Of a stretch of 64,000 nucleotides of DNA, positions 44,139 to 58,300 are shown piece by piece. Both the position numbers and the translations under genes were made by a program. The notes under the pieces are model-generated. The model saw nothing but the letters and a program-made list of their open reading frames with translations, was not told where the DNA came from and made no database searches. This DNA comes from Chlamydoabsidia padenii (Eukaryota > Mucoromycota > Mucoromycetes > Mucorales > Cunninghamellaceae), in the NCBI GenBank assembly GCA_025330725.1, contig JAIWND010000012.1:868001-932000 (forward strand). The letters run 5' to 3'. The number at the start of each line of letters is the position of its first letter. The first letter of the stretch is position 1.

Positions 44139-47100
44139 ATGATATCATCGATACAACAAGATACCTGGAGCGAAGATCTACAATTGCCTACCAGCCATGG
44201 ATTCTTGAAACATGATATATTGGAACGCATATGTCGGTTTTTGCCTACACAACAAGATTGCTATCAAGCCTGTCTCATCAATCGAGCTTGGCGGTATCCG
44301 GCGACCAATGTTTTATGGGAATCACCTGTCTTTAGATCACCAACCTCCTTCAAACTCTTTTTGAAGATTATCGACGAAAAACGACTGGCACTCAACGTCC
44401 GACATCTCACTCTTTGTCTTCCTGACACTACCTCAAGCAATCTCTTTGAACCGGTCAACCAAAGTGAACAAGATCGTCATCTGCTTAAAGACAACATCAT
44501 GTCAAGAACTCACGTCATCCACCACGTTATACAATATTGTCAACAACTCACTAGTCTAACTGTCTATGGATGGAATCTTGAACAATACGACTTCGACAAG
44601 CTATATTCCTTCTTGCCTTGGCTGAAGAATCTCAAGGTGATTGGTGCTAATTGTCAATTTCTACAACAAGCTCAACAACAACGGCAATCTCAGCAATCTC
44701 AACAAACCGTCACCAACTTTCAACTGAATACGTATCTTCCACGTCTCTATCAGCTTGTTTTGGATGGTCTATTCCCGATCAGCAAAGCATTTGCTCACTC
44801 CATCGCTATGAAGGCTCAAAATCTCTCCACTCTCCACCTGTCTTTATACTCTATGAATCCAGTTATCCTATCGGCGTTATGTTCAAGTGACACGGCTCTT
44901 GATTTGAAGGATCTCACTCTGACACACGGTACTCACATGAACGACCACTTTACCAGCAAGGTGCTCGCTCGATTCTCCAATTTACGCAAGTTTCGACTCG
45001 ATGGTACCCAGCATTTAACAGCAAACATCTTACGATTGGCTTTAGAAAGTTGTCGATACCTGCAACATTTGGAAATCCGACAAAGTCAACGTGGGATACC
45101 CTTGGCTGAAGGTACTGATCAAGAAGATTGGCAACTTACTTATGAAAATGGTGCCGATATCAGAACTCTTTTGGTGGAAAACTTGCATCTATATAACTCC
45201 ACTCTTGATAACATTGCTTACTATTGTCCTTTGTTGACATCTCTTGGTTTGGCTCATACTGGTGCTGATCTTACGGACATGGGTATTGAAGCTTTGGCGA
45301 AGGGATCCTTTAGGTTTTTGCGTCATGTATATCTTCAAGATTGTCCTATGGTAACTTCTGAAGCTATTGTGTATCTTCCTATGCCTTCTCTCTACACTCT
45401 CTATTTGGAATCTGTTGGCAAAATTGAACCTATCGACATCTTCAACATCTGCTCGTATGCTGTGGAAGAAGCAACGGAGAACAATCTACGACCAAATCTA
45501 CGACAAATTCAGGTGGTGGGGCATGAAAACATTGCCACATCGGCGGTGGGTGCTCATGCTATTGAACGACTGGACTACCAAGCAAAACAATGGGTGGACG
45601 AATCTGCAGCACAGGACAGTCTTCAATCGTCTAACTATAAGGTGACCCTGGATCAACAAGCTATTGACTCTCTGGCTCATTCGGATGAATTCATTGTGGT
45701 ACCTTCAAGCAGGTTTTTGACTGGTCAGCAGATTGTAGATTTGGCCAAGGAACTGCAAGTACCATTGAATCATCTTGTTAGTTTATTAGATGGATTGAAG
45801 GTACGTAAACGGAAAAAAAGAGAAGAGAAAAAAAAAAGAAAAAGAAAAACGAACGTGGACTAATTATTGTTTCACTTTTTCATTTAGGAACCTGAACCAG
45901 GCCATATCACTGGACCAAATCATATCCCTGAACCAAAAGGTAATCACGAATGAATGAAAAAAAAAAAAAAAAAAAATGGGTAGCTTACTTACTAATATAC
46001 TCTATAATACGGTTAGAATCGAAATCACGTATGAATATCTTGAAGAAGTCAACCTCTCACAATTTACGACCATCAACACCAGCACTTTGGGCAGCAGCTG
46101 GAAACGATCCTGACACACTTCCTCCTCAAAAGCCAAATGTACCATCCACAGGTTCCGACCAACTTAACTCGACATCGCCAACTCCATCATCACCTCTACA
46201 CCCTGAAAGTCATTCTGGTAGTACGACATTTGATGCTTCATCTGCACACTCTCAAACATCTGACTATGAATACGAACAAGTAGCTGATGACAAAGAAGAC
46301 TGGGTGGAAGGGGACACTACTGAAACGACGACAAACATATCTTTAGGTGGCTGGGGAACAACTGACAACATTCCATGGAATACTAAGTCAAAAGGAACAA
46401 CTTTCAGCAGCGCCGTTGCCGGAAATTTGTCAACTAAATCGAACAAGATGTTAAAATCCAGCAGCAACAACGAAAGCAGCAATGGTGGGGTGGGGTGGGG
46501 CAACACTACTGGAGAAAACTACGAATCTTATTGGAGGACGACACCAGTGGAACAACCTCCTCGACTATCTAAACAAAAAGGCAGGTTGACAAATTTGGAT
46601 GTAGGGACCGACCAATGGGGACAAGTCAGCAAATTCGTAAATTGGAAAGACGTCCAGCCTTTTGCCGGCGATGTTTTGGATAATCAACACAAGACAGTAT
46701 ACTGGGGACGGCGACAAGATGGTGAATGGCAACCTTTACAAAATGGTGATCAGCAAATCAACAACAATGATACTGACCGTGATGGTGATGGGGTTGATCA
46801 GAATACCACTATAACTAAATTCTCAAGACGCTCATCATCAAGTTTAAAACCTATCTCAACTTCTAAAATGGATGTCACAACAAAAGGATACTCACTTAGC
46901 TCGGATGACAGCGATGTGGATTGGGATGATGACGATGGAATCACAATCAAGTTGGGTAATGGTGCAAATACTCCTCATCCATCTCGCAACTCTAGAGAAA
47001 ACAGGCGCTCATCAACACCTCTTAACAAATCATCATGGAAGGAAAAGAAGTTGGGGCAAGAATCACCACTTACAAACACCACATGGGATGGCACTAAAGG

Positions 47101-48624
47101 TAAGTAAACATACATTATTGAAACTTGAATCGACTTTTTTTACTGATTTTTTTCTTTTTGCTTAAACGGGGGAAATGTATAGTTAAAACAACCGGACGTG
47201 AACCAAGGACAACCAGATTTGCTCGACCAAAGACCATTCCATCAACTCCAACAGTAGCACCACTAACAGCCTCTCCAGCACCATTAACAACCTCATCAGC
47301 AGTGACAACACCTACTCCAGGATCATCAACAATAACTCCCATGTCACCACCTCCGGCATCAGCAAATACCACCCTTTCTCCAACAAAGGTGGATGGCTCA
47401 TCAAAATCCAATTCTATCAATCGCTGGCAAGAATTTGCTGATAACAAAAAAGTAAAGACATCAGCTTCATCAACAACCTCCCCAATGACAACAGACCTGC
47501 TATTGACTTCAAACGACATCACAGAAGAAGAGGAAGATATGTCAACAACACTTTTAGTGGATACCAGCGACAATACAGCAGTTATAGGAGCATCGACTTG
47601 GGCACTGAACGAAAAACGATCAGCACTCTACGACATTTATGAATCCATGGCAGATATTCAAATCAATAGTGACAACAACGACGACAACAAGAATAATAAC
47701 AATAACAATGATACCATGAAGCTAGAAACCATCTCATGGAGTGAAGAACAACACGACGGGAACAACACGTACCAAGATGATCGCTGGCCGATTGCTCGTG
47801 ATCAAGTTAAGAATGTTGACTCTAACGATATTCTCCTGCTACTTGACTCTTCACCAACCAATGATACAATCAATAACAAGGGCAAAAGCAGTGGCGTAAA
47901 AGTAAATGACACTGATTCGACCATTAACACTCCTACAACTCTTTTGGATCCACCAACTACTACAACTAAAGAACCTTCGATTTTGGTGGGCACCTTGATT
48001 GACAGATCTATTCTTGTGGCGACAACCAACAATGCTCCCTCGGATGATTTAATGACCGCTAGCGGCAACCTTCTCGATACCACTGGCGACCTACCTCTTA
48101 CGAATGGCACACTTGCTCCTCCTCCTCCTTCTTCTCCTCCAACTGAATCGCTAAAAGTTACCTCTAATGTAACAACCACTGCTGATACTATTGATGAAAC
48201 CTCTGGTGATGCCACTGATGTTATTGATGAAACCTCTGGTGATGCCGCTGATGTTATTGATGAAACCTCTGGTGATGCCGCTGACCCTGTTGCTGATGAA
48301 AAAGGCTACTTCCTACGTCTTGGTTTGCAAATTCCAAATGGTAAACAGGAAATATTGTGTCTCTTTGAAGTAAGTAAAAAAAAAAGGGGGGGAGGGTGTT
48401 ACAAACAAGGGAACTAACTTTTTGATTTCCAGCATCGGGATCCGAAAATCGATGTTCATCGATTCTGCCAACAACATGACATGCTTCGATCCGAAGAATA
48501 TATATATGAACATGTAAACAAAGCTTACATGAAGAAAAAGGCTGATATGCTGCTTGGTGGTGGCTTGAAGAAGAAGAAGAAAAAGAAGAAGAAGGACAAG
48601 AAGGAAACAAAAAGTGCTTCATGA
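44139..48624 (+). CDS. F-box/leucine-rich-repeat protein with long disordered C-terminal half
   Basis: Substrate adaptor candidate of an SCF ubiquitin ligase. Five exons (44139-45800, 45888-45939, 46017-47099, 47183-48369, 48433-48624) give 1391 aa. The F-box is at about residues 25-65 (GFLKHDILERICRFLPTQQD). Leucine-rich repeats run to about residue 460 (FSNLRKFRLDGTQHLTANIL, SLGLAHTGADLTDMGIEALA). Exon 1 alone would end after a Lys/Arg-rich tail if unspliced. The second half is Ser/Thr/Asn/Asp-rich, with GGWGTTDNIPW-like segments and a three-copy 11-residue repeat. The last part, YFLRLGLQIPNGKQEILCLF plus DPKIDVHRFCQQHDML, looks like a small folded C-terminal domain, followed by a poly-Lys stretch. 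Splice joints keep frame throughout, so a single gene is favoured, but two merged genes cannot be excluded. Confidence 0.75.
48193..48291 (+). repeat. Three 33-bp tandem coding repeats (DETSGDAxDVI)
   Basis: Units at 48193-48225, 48226-48258 and 48259-48291 (the last diverges at its end) inside exon 4 of the F-box/LRR gene. Length keeps the frame. Confidence 0.9.
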
Positions 48625-49117
48625 TTGATTGCATGAATTTTGGTGGTTATATAGTTTAGTTGATGTATCTAGCATTTGTAATTTACTCTTTATCTATATT
48701 GAATTTAAATATATAAAAAAGCCTTTGATGATATGATGGTGGTGGTTAATATGTGCATGTTTGTTATTGTTATTGTTTTGTTTTGTTGTTTTTGGCTGGG
48801 GAATATACTACACAGGGAAACAGTACCCCTCCAAACAAGTAAAACATCTTCAACATAAATACTTTAAATGTTACCAACAATGCCAATAGGTATCGCTCTT
48901 TTCATGGAAGTTCTGCAACTGGAATTTTTAAAGCAATTTGATTCGTCGTTTTAAGATCCCGTCGGGTGTCACTCTCATTTGAGCTCCTTTTTTTTTTGGA
49001 ACCTCTCTCTCTCTCTCTTCTCTCTCTCTTCTCTCTCTTCTCTCTTTATTTAGGACATCCTTTATTTTACTTTTGCCATTCACTCACTTAAAATCAAGCT
49101 TACCAACTGTCGCAACC
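48625..49117. promoter_or_regulatory. Upstream region of the PP2A B56 gene
   Basis: TTTTAAGATCCCGTC at 48949-48963 lies about 155 bp before the start. A CT-rich block (CTCTCTCTCTCTTCTCT-like) at 49003-49047 follows it and probably lies in the core promoter or leader. The left part is the 3' flank of the F-box gene. Confidence 0.45.
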
Positions 49118-51852
49118 ATGATGAAAGGACTAAAGGGTGTTGTAAGTGGCCTCATAATACTTTATTCCAACGTTATCCACATTTGGATGCCTAAATGGAA
49201 GGATAGCCTTGAATGGATGTGTGCTGATATCACCAACTTTTTTTTGTATCTCGTACACTAGCTCACAAGAAGTAAATCCCAACGAGACAGTAAAACACGA
49301 CAGGTGCCAGGGAAATCACTCAATACTCCATCCAGAATACTGCCACCTACATCCAACCAAGATAAACTTACTGACGGCTTGACCAGCACTGATACCCTTA
49401 TAATGAACAACCACCCTTATGCAACCATTATCAACTCTAAAATCAACTCTGTGACCGATATTGTTGTCACTAAATCCTCACCACCATCAGTCCCTCTTGT
49501 CGACCACTCTGCAAACGTAAGTTTAAGCAAAAAGTAGGGTATATAAAGTGGGGGTATATGCATCATTTGATTCAATAAGCGTCTACCCGCGTTTTATTTG
49601 TATCACTGGCAGATGAATTATATATGCATATATTTATGGACTGACTAAACTGATTTTATTACTCTCTCTCCCCTTATAGATGGCAAGGCCGATGACTAAC
49701 AAAACCGGCTTGATGCAAGGCACACCAATAGATACCATCCCAATGAAATCACCTCGACGTCAACGCTCATCTCGATTCTTTGTCCGAAATGCAGTGGAGC
49801 TTGAACAATATCCTAACTTCCAAGGTAAGGAAAACTTGTATGGGTGGGGGGGGGTATTGGGTGATTACTAATATTTTTATACTCTTGGATGAATAGAGGT
49901 ACCACTGTCCCAACGTCAAGACCTTTTAGTGAAAAAGCTAAAACAGTGTCAAGTACTCTTCGACTTTAATGATCCATGTGTATGTTTGGAAAGCAAGAAT
50001 ATCAAACGACAAGCTTTACAAGAAATGCTACATTATGTTGGAACTACTCGTGGTGCTGTGCCTGAATCTATCTATCCTGAAGTGGTTCGTATGGTAATTA
50101 TGGGGGGGGGACAGACCAATCCTATGTATATTGAATTGATCTCTCTTACTTTTATCTAGTTCTCTGTTAACATGTTTAGATCCATCTCTTCTCAAACAAG
50201 TCATATGCCTGAAGGTTTTGATCCTGAAGACGAGGAACCTGTATTCGAACTGGCGTGGCCACACTTGCAATTGGTTTATGAATTCTTCCTTCGGTTTGTG
50301 GAATCTCCAGACTTTAACGCTCAAGCTGCCAAGAAACACATTGATCAAAGTTTTATCCTTCAGGTAATTATCGAGAAAAGAAAAAAAAGCAATTTGTTTA
50401 CAGGAACACTAACAACTTCACACACCATCTTTTCTAACCTAGCTATTGGAACTATTCGACAGTGAAGATCCCAGGGAACGCGATTTTTTGAAAACCATTC
50501 TACACAGACTCTATGGAAAGTTTTTAAACTTACGCGCCTTTATACGAAAATCCATCAATCATATCTTCTTCCAGTTTATATACGAAGTCGACCACTTTAA
50601 TGGTGTTGCCGAATTATTGGAAATCTTGGGAAGGTAAATCAAAATATTCAAGAAGAAGAAAAAAACTTTTACTAACGCATATCTTATTTAGCATTATCAA
50701 TGGATTTGCCTTGCCTCTCAAAGAAGAACACAAAATATTCCTCTTCCGGGTTCTGTTACCTTTGCATAAACCGTCCTCCTTGGCTATGTATCACCCTCAA
50801 TTGACATACTGTGTGGTACAATTCCTGGAAAAGGATCCTGCATTGACTGCTCATGTAAGTTACCAAAAGATTTAGATGAAATGATGAACATCACTGCTCA
50901 CCGACTAACATACCCCTCCCCCCCTTTTTTTTTGGCACTATGTGTATGTATCGGATAGACTGTAAACAGCATACTACGATATTGGCCAAAGGTGAACAGC
51001 GCAAAAGAAGTCATGTTTTTAAATGAATTTGAAGAAATATTGGATGTAACGGACACCTTGGAATTCAAAAAGATTATGCGCCCTCTATTCAAACGTCTTG
51101 CACAATGTGTATCCAACCCTCATTTTCAGGTAAAGTGGCATATGGTATTCTCATAACAAAGGTACAATGTGGTCTTCTAATCAATTATGCTTAAAAAAAA
51201 AACTTGATAGGTGGCGGAGCGGGCTCTGTACTACTGGAACAACGAATATGTGGTGAACCTACTGGCTGAAAACATCGACACAATCATGCCAATCATGTTT
51301 CCTTCCCTTTATAAACATTCACAAACGCATTGGAATAGGTAAATCATGAATTTTTGGGATCGATACATATAATAATTTTTTTTTTTTTATGATTTGGTGC
51401 TGATGGCCATAGAGCTATACATGGACTGGTTTATAATGCCTTGAAACTTTTTATGGATATAAACCCAACATTGTTTGATTATTGCACCGAACAACTCAAG
51501 CATGACGAAGAAATGTAAGTATTAACTCCTCTCCCTATACTTACTTACTAACTGAATCCATTGTGATACTAGTGAACAAAAGTACAAGGAACAAAGACAA
51601 GTCTGGAAACTACTGGAAACAAGAATATCTGCCAAAAGACTCTCTGACAGCAATAACGTAAGTACAGATCAATATCTTGCGGATAAATACATACATATAA
51701 TCAAGATTGATGATATACCCACTCTACCTGTTAATCAATCTAATACATTATCCCCGCCCATTATCACTTCAATTCAGTCACTATCCCCGACACCAACTTT
51801 ACAAACTCAAGCCATTGATGATTCTGATGGAGATTCATGGCATAGTGTTTAA
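49118..51852 (+). CDS. RTS1: PP2A regulatory subunit B56 (B', Rts1/Par1 type)
   Basis: Targeting subunit that directs protein phosphatase 2A to substrates in cell-cycle, septation and stress control. Exons 49118-49141, 49262-49516, 49680-49824, 49897-50093, 50160-50363, 50443-50633, 50692-50854, 50959-51129, 51211-51338, 51413-51514 and 51573-51852 give 619 aa. The start [19 protein letters not shown] fits fungal B56 proteins. A disordered N-terminal part of about 150 residues precedes the HEAT-like core: [79 protein letters not shown] and [20 protein letters not shown]. All are near-identical to family consensus. At 51658 a GTAAGT and at 51776 an AG bound a 120-bp stretch with no stop; if it is an intron the protein is 579 aa. 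Confidence 0.96.
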
Positions 51853-52306
51853 TTTCTTCTTCCACTTCCCCTCTTTTAAATCTTTAATTTGCCCCAAATA
51901 CCTTTATCATCATAATAAAATTATTATACTTTCATTCTTGGAAACTAAATCTTGGTCCTTCTTTATGCTGATTAGGTAAATCGACTTCTCACTCCTGGTG
52001 GCATTTATTTGGGAAGATTAAACATCCGACCGTTGCTGGCTTTTTTACTTCCAAGATCGTTAGGATTTTTTATTCTCTACCTCTTCTTTCCCTTCTTGTT
52101 GCCTTTACTCACCGCCTTCCCCTTATCCTCTACTTTATATTTATTATATACACCTTTAATTCAAACTACACCTACCATTAGGATAAAGCAAACATCCTCA
52201 CTGGATCACTTAGTATTTGTCGGTCATTGTTTGGACTTCATTTACTGCTTTACCCTCTCCCTATTTCTTTTATTATCACCATTGTTTAGAAGCTCCTTGA
52301 AGGAAT
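51853..52306. other. Upstream region of MED12
   Basis: Pyrimidine-rich sequence, with TTAAACATCCGAC at 52016-52028 as a weak relative of the recurrent element. An open frame covers 52009-52329 but is highly hydrophobic and T-rich, so I treat it as chance. Confidence 0.35.
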
Positions 52307-55300
52307 ATGGCTGGTCGACACCAAGGTAAAAAAAAATTCAATACGTACCTCTACACGCATAATGCACTGTAATTTTTATATACTTTTTGAAAAAAAAGTT
52401 ATATTAGCTTATATCACCTTATTCCCCTCTCCTTTCTCCTTTTCCCCAAAACTGACAAACACTCACTAACAAACCCGTAATTTGTAATTCTGTTGTTATT
52501 ATCACCAACTTTTACTGTAGCTCCTTATAACCGTTATGCGAACGCGGGTAATTCTCACGGCAACAATACCATGGGCGGCAACAATAATATGAACACCATC
52601 AACAATAATAGTAGCCTCAACATTCCTTTTCCACCACAAAATAGTGGATCCATGGGCATAATGGGCAGTGGTAATAGCAACAGCGGCAATAATATCAATA
52701 GCGGTGGTATGAATGGACCTTATTCTTCCGCGGCAACCTCTTCTTTCAGCACAACACCAACTAATACCACCTCTCCTTATTCCACCACATCATCACCCGG
52801 CTATCAATCACCAAACGTGTCAAAACCTCATCACAATCCACCTCTGAAGAAATACGTCTTCCAACCACCACGAAAACTTTTACCATACAGCAAATCCATC
52901 CCAGCCCTTGGTTATCCTGGTATGTTTCCTCAACGCCCAAACCAAGAAGAAGATGTCATGTCCGAATCAAACGTACGGAATGGCTTTATTGATAAACCAG
53001 TGGTATCGGTAAGTAAAATATGTATTGTATTATGATAGTATGTAATATTAACCTAATTCTGTTGTTTATCATAACTTAGAATGAACAAACATGTGCACAT
53101 GATATAATCTTTGGAAAACTACAAGATGATCAACGACTACTTAACGAAATGGGTAACTTTATGGTGGATGTGCTCAAGCGGAAAAGAAAGGCATCAAGTA
53201 TTACAGGGTAAGATTAATCACGTTATCCATCATGTCCATCATAATGATCATTTTACTCACACAAATTTTGCTTATATATATACTCCAGCCCTTCTTCATT
53301 CAGACCTCCGACACGTACTGCACTGATGGAATCAAAAAAGGAACAATGGATTCAAGAACTGGCGAATGGTGCTGTGCCTTTACAAAAACTATCACGTAAT
53401 GTCCCTCATGGTTATAAAGGTGAAAAGCTATTGGAAACTCTGGCTGCAAGGCAAGTACCCTACCTGCGAGCAACTTGGTACATCAAGGTGGTGGGCTTAT
53501 CTGAAATGGTAAATGACATTTAAAAAAAATCGCACTTACGATTTGATGCTAATATACCTCTGTTTTACTAAATAGGCTCAACGAAACGCTAGTAATGCTG
53601 GATCAACTACTTCCCATGCTTACAACTGGACGATGGTTGTAACTGGTCACTTGAAAAAACAACTGGGCGAATTGGCACCTCTAATGTCGAATAATACTAG
53701 TGGATCAATGCGTGGATACAGAAACTCGAATGTACCTGGTGTGGGTGGAAATAATGACAATCAAGTGAAACCTTGGGCTTCATCGGAGACCAAGGCGCGG
53801 TTTGAAGCTCGATGGGCGTATAGCACAAAGTTGACTCGGTGGCAGTACTCTGAAGGTTTATTGGATCAGCGAAACTTTTTGAGATGGTCTCTCGATACTC
53901 TTGGTGCAAGTGGCTCCTTTGAAATCATGTGGTTGGTGCTGACTGGTCTCGTACAAGATTATATTGATGAATACAGGCGGAATAGAATATTGACAAAACT
54001 ATTGATTGAATATTTAATCAAGGGTTATAGTGCGGTAAGTTTTTTGAAAGGGCTCAGATTCGTATTTATACTCATCTTCCACTCTTTTATGTTTATATAG
54101 GTTTTACAATGCTCGAAATTCCCAACTCCCGATGCCGCTGTGCCAACAGTTCCTGGATCATCAAATGTATTCACTGGACTCAAAAGAGACATTGAAAGAT
54201 TGATACAGGTACGTTGATTTTGATTTAGTTAAATGCATTGTTCGGCAGGTTTACTTACATTTCTCTTTTTTATGTCTTATAGTCATTGTTTTTATCAAGT
54301 CCTGATATGTTTGTAATCCCGAAGCTATACCACCAATATCGACAACTGTTTGAAGTGATTCTCGGCGAACAATCTCGATCCAAATTGATCAAAACTATAC
54401 CGGACATTTGTAACGTAATGGATGCATACTGGACAATGACCAAATCTCGCAATGAAGTGTTTTGTGGGACTCTCGAAGAAAACCGTCTAGGTAGCAGCAG
54501 TAACGGCAACAATAGTAACGGCAACATGGTGGACAACAATAATTCGAAATCCGGTGCAACACCCGTTACCAACACGCCTTCCGATCTAACTCATCAAGAT
54601 TCATCAAAATCAAGTATCAAGGGAACATCAACGTCCGATCGTCCAGGCGTGGACGAAGAGCATATCATACATACATTGGATACTATTGGTCGATATGCAG
54701 ATTCTGGCTATCTGCTACTTGACAACAACACTCACGACAGCGGCAACAGCGGTGGATGGACAAATGTAAAAGGTCATTCAGCAGTCTTGGCGTCTTTGAC
54801 TATCTTTGGGGGATGCACTAACAGCGGTACAGGTGTGATACAAATCGAACTATTCAATCAAGTCATTCGTATATTGTGTCGGTGGGCAACTAGTGAAGCA
54901 CGACATGGTGATTGGCGGGCATTCTTGGTCTCGTCTATCCTCCTCTCCTGGCGCTCCCAAGACCCACTATTATATTCCAAGCGAAGTGATGCTTTACAGG
55001 AGGCTCTTGTGGGGGTTTTGGACGATTGTATATTCACTGGGTCACGGTCAAACTCAAACTCAACTACGATGGCTATGGACCATGACGACAATCATACGCT
55101 GGGGCTATCTTCATCAACGTCAATGGAGGTGGAAAACGACAATGATCAATCAGCAAAGCACCATTCATCTGGACCCATCTCATTCCTATACGACACATTT
55201 ATTCGAATGCAACTATTCTCTTACCACAGATATCTCAACAGATTGACAGCACGTGGTCTATTGGAGCAATCTCAGCGAACCCGGTCTGATGTTACACGAT

Positions 55301-58300
55301 GTCTTTATTACTTAAAGTCATTGCCGTTGCCAAATCCTGCTCCAATACATTTGGTTAATCAACGAAGGGTAGCACTATATGGAACTAGGAGGGACGCTGG
55401 CGATGAAAGTCGTTTGGAACTCGATGCTATCAAGAAACTGCAACAACTTGCAAAACAATGGATGATGGGCAGCAGCAGCGGATTATCTACGCTGGATGGA
55501 AGGGGCACAATCAACAATACAGACACAACATTATTTGGACCTGATGCCGAAGACATGACTGAACCAATGGTAAACGACACTACCGAAGCCTTTGAACTCT
55601 CCTTATCGGATAAACTGGAACAACAAATGCAACTACTTATGGCCGAATCAACACGTTATGTCATTATACAATTCACTAGTGAATGGCTCATGGGTGAAGT
55701 CAAACGATTTGTGGTGAAGAATGTCCAGATTGGTGAAGACAATTGGCGTGTGATGACATCTCCTGGATCCTGCTTACTCAACGCTCGACAATATGTGGCA
55801 ATTATCAAGATTTTGGACTGTGCTAAGGATTATATGAACATTGTACATGTGGCTCTTTGGGTGCTTGAAAAGACAAATGAACGATCTGTGCTGGCTCTGG
55901 TTATCGATACACTTCGACAATATGCTAATATCTGGAAACTAATGAATATGGGACAATTGACTGCCAAAACTTTGTGGAGCAAACATCAAGCATTGCAATC
56001 TCATGGTATACGCGAAAGATGTGTAATGATGTACATGGTGCAATTGGTACAAGAAGGTTACTCAATCTCTGATGACATGCGCCTACAACTGCAAAAAGAT
56101 TTACAAATGCGACCCAAGATCCGCGGGCGACATGCTCCTGTATCGATTGTGGACGAACTATCACAAGTGATCAACAGTAATGCTTCCAAAGCATCTGCGC
56201 AAAATGTGGTGGAAACTCTCTGTGCAACTTATCAATATCAAAATGGTGCCCTTTGGATCGGATTGGTGCTCGATGGTATTGTGGATATTATTCAGCAATG
56301 GATCAAGAAAACGACAATGTATGGCGGTACTGGTGGCGACTCTATTATTGGTGATCAAGGTCTTCAACAAATAACACTACAACGGTTCCTTTGTGCATTT
56401 GTGGACATTATAAAGGATATTATAGATCTGTGTACTTTGACTGGTCAAATCAACGAAGCTATAATTGATTGGTTGTCAAACAAAATGTCAATTATCGAAG
56501 AAATGCGCCAGCCTCAATCTTGGATGCCTCTCTTTATTATCCTTTTGGTATCAAGAAATCTGGTCAGCTTGGATGTCATCTTCTATCGGTTTACATTACC
56601 ATGGTTTGATCAAATCAGTCAACATTTCCTTCAAGATGATATGTTATGGTCAACAACCGCCAATCCAACTACTTCGACAAATGGTGCCTCGGCAAATGAT
56701 GGTAGTGGTGGTAATTCGGCAAACAACAATAGCAGCAAAGAATGGTTGCATGTTTGTGAAAACATGATGATCCTTATTCGACTTTTGGTGGTGCAAGAAC
56801 GTTGCTGCTGGATTCAACAAGACGAAGAAACTATGGATGACACAAGCGGTGCTTATCAACAACCTTGGGTGTTGCGGGCTGAAGAAATCTTCCGACTTGA
56901 AAATCTACGATACACACAACTGGCTTGTAGTTTGGATAGGATTGAACCCATGTTTGCTCTTATGGAAAAACTGGTGCTTATTGCTAGTAGTCTACCTTTA
57001 AGTAGTCCACTCCTTCAAGAACTGGTGATGCTTAGGGCTGATCTTCTACAAATTGGATGGTTCAGACAAGCTTGTGTCCGCGACTTGCATGGCGTGTACC
57101 AGCGATTCTCTTCTCATGGAACGGAGGCTAGCACTGAAAAGAAGATCAAGAAAAAGATGCTCAGCATTGTAGACGAATTGATTGGCGGAACCTTGGCCGA
57201 TATGGGATCAGGACATCATCATCATCATCATCATCATCATCACTTGCACCATGCTGCATTGGTCCAGGAACCTGACTTTATCGACAAAATCAAGCGTATA
57301 TTTACCAATGTCAGTCAATGGAATGAAGAACAATGCCGTGTACAAGTTAGCTTATTATTGGACAACATATTATTATCGGACGGACAAAATCCCAACAATC
57401 CTCATATCCTTGGCGGTGGGGATATCTCGATGGTGAATAGTAACGACAAGCATGGACTCGACAATGGTGATGATAGTCTATTGATGATGAACAGAAACGG
57501 CAACAACAACATGGATTTGGATGCCTTTGTCCGCTTCTTCTTCAGCGTAGTTTTATCGAGCGACGATCATCAACAACGACGGTCTATATTCTTCAAGAAC
57601 ATCATACATGGATTAAGAGAACGGGTGCTCTTGGAACTATTAAACTACGGTGTACGGCTTTTGGAAGGATGTGATGTTGGGATGGACCAAGTCACTTCAC
57701 GACAAGGTCATCATCCATCATCATCATCACAGCAATCACAGCAAACCCAACAGGAAGATCAAACAGACCAAACCATGTCGTCGACTTCAGGGACATCATC
57801 ATCCGGCCTATCAGCCTCCATTATATCGACATTCAATCAACAACAAAGGATATCGGCAACTTCGACACCTTCACCAGCACATTCTCCAATGGTCTTATCT
57901 TTCCCTGGCAATGTTTTATTGTTATCATCCATAGACGAACCTTTCGACTCTACCAAGTACACTTACAAAAGCCAGGCCTTCTTCAACATAATGCAATACA
58001 TGATGGCTCAAAATAGGTGGGGTAACGACAAGAAAATAGACCTCGTCAAGATACTATATCGGCAAATCAAACGATTCCAGGCAGGTATGCTTGCTTACCA
58101 GGTGATGCAAGACGCTCATACTACTTTTGTTAAAGCGGTGGCTGCTTTGGATGCGACAAAGAACAATGTGGTAAGGCAAAAGAAGAAAGCTGATGACTGA
58201 TATTGATACTGATATTGATACTTTTTTTTGGGGGGGCGTTTACTCATAGTCATCTGCAGTGGCCTTGCTAAGAACCGAAGGGTTATCTTCAGAAGATACT

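Noticed and set aside
45801..45863. F-box protein ending in a Lys/Arg tail after residue 554
   Set aside because: The tail is the translation of a GTACGT...TTTAG intron; splicing continues the frame into later exons.
52009..52329. 106-codon open frame upstream of MED12
   Set aside because: Leu/Phe-rich translation of a T-rich promoter; no domain, and it overlaps the MED12 first exon.
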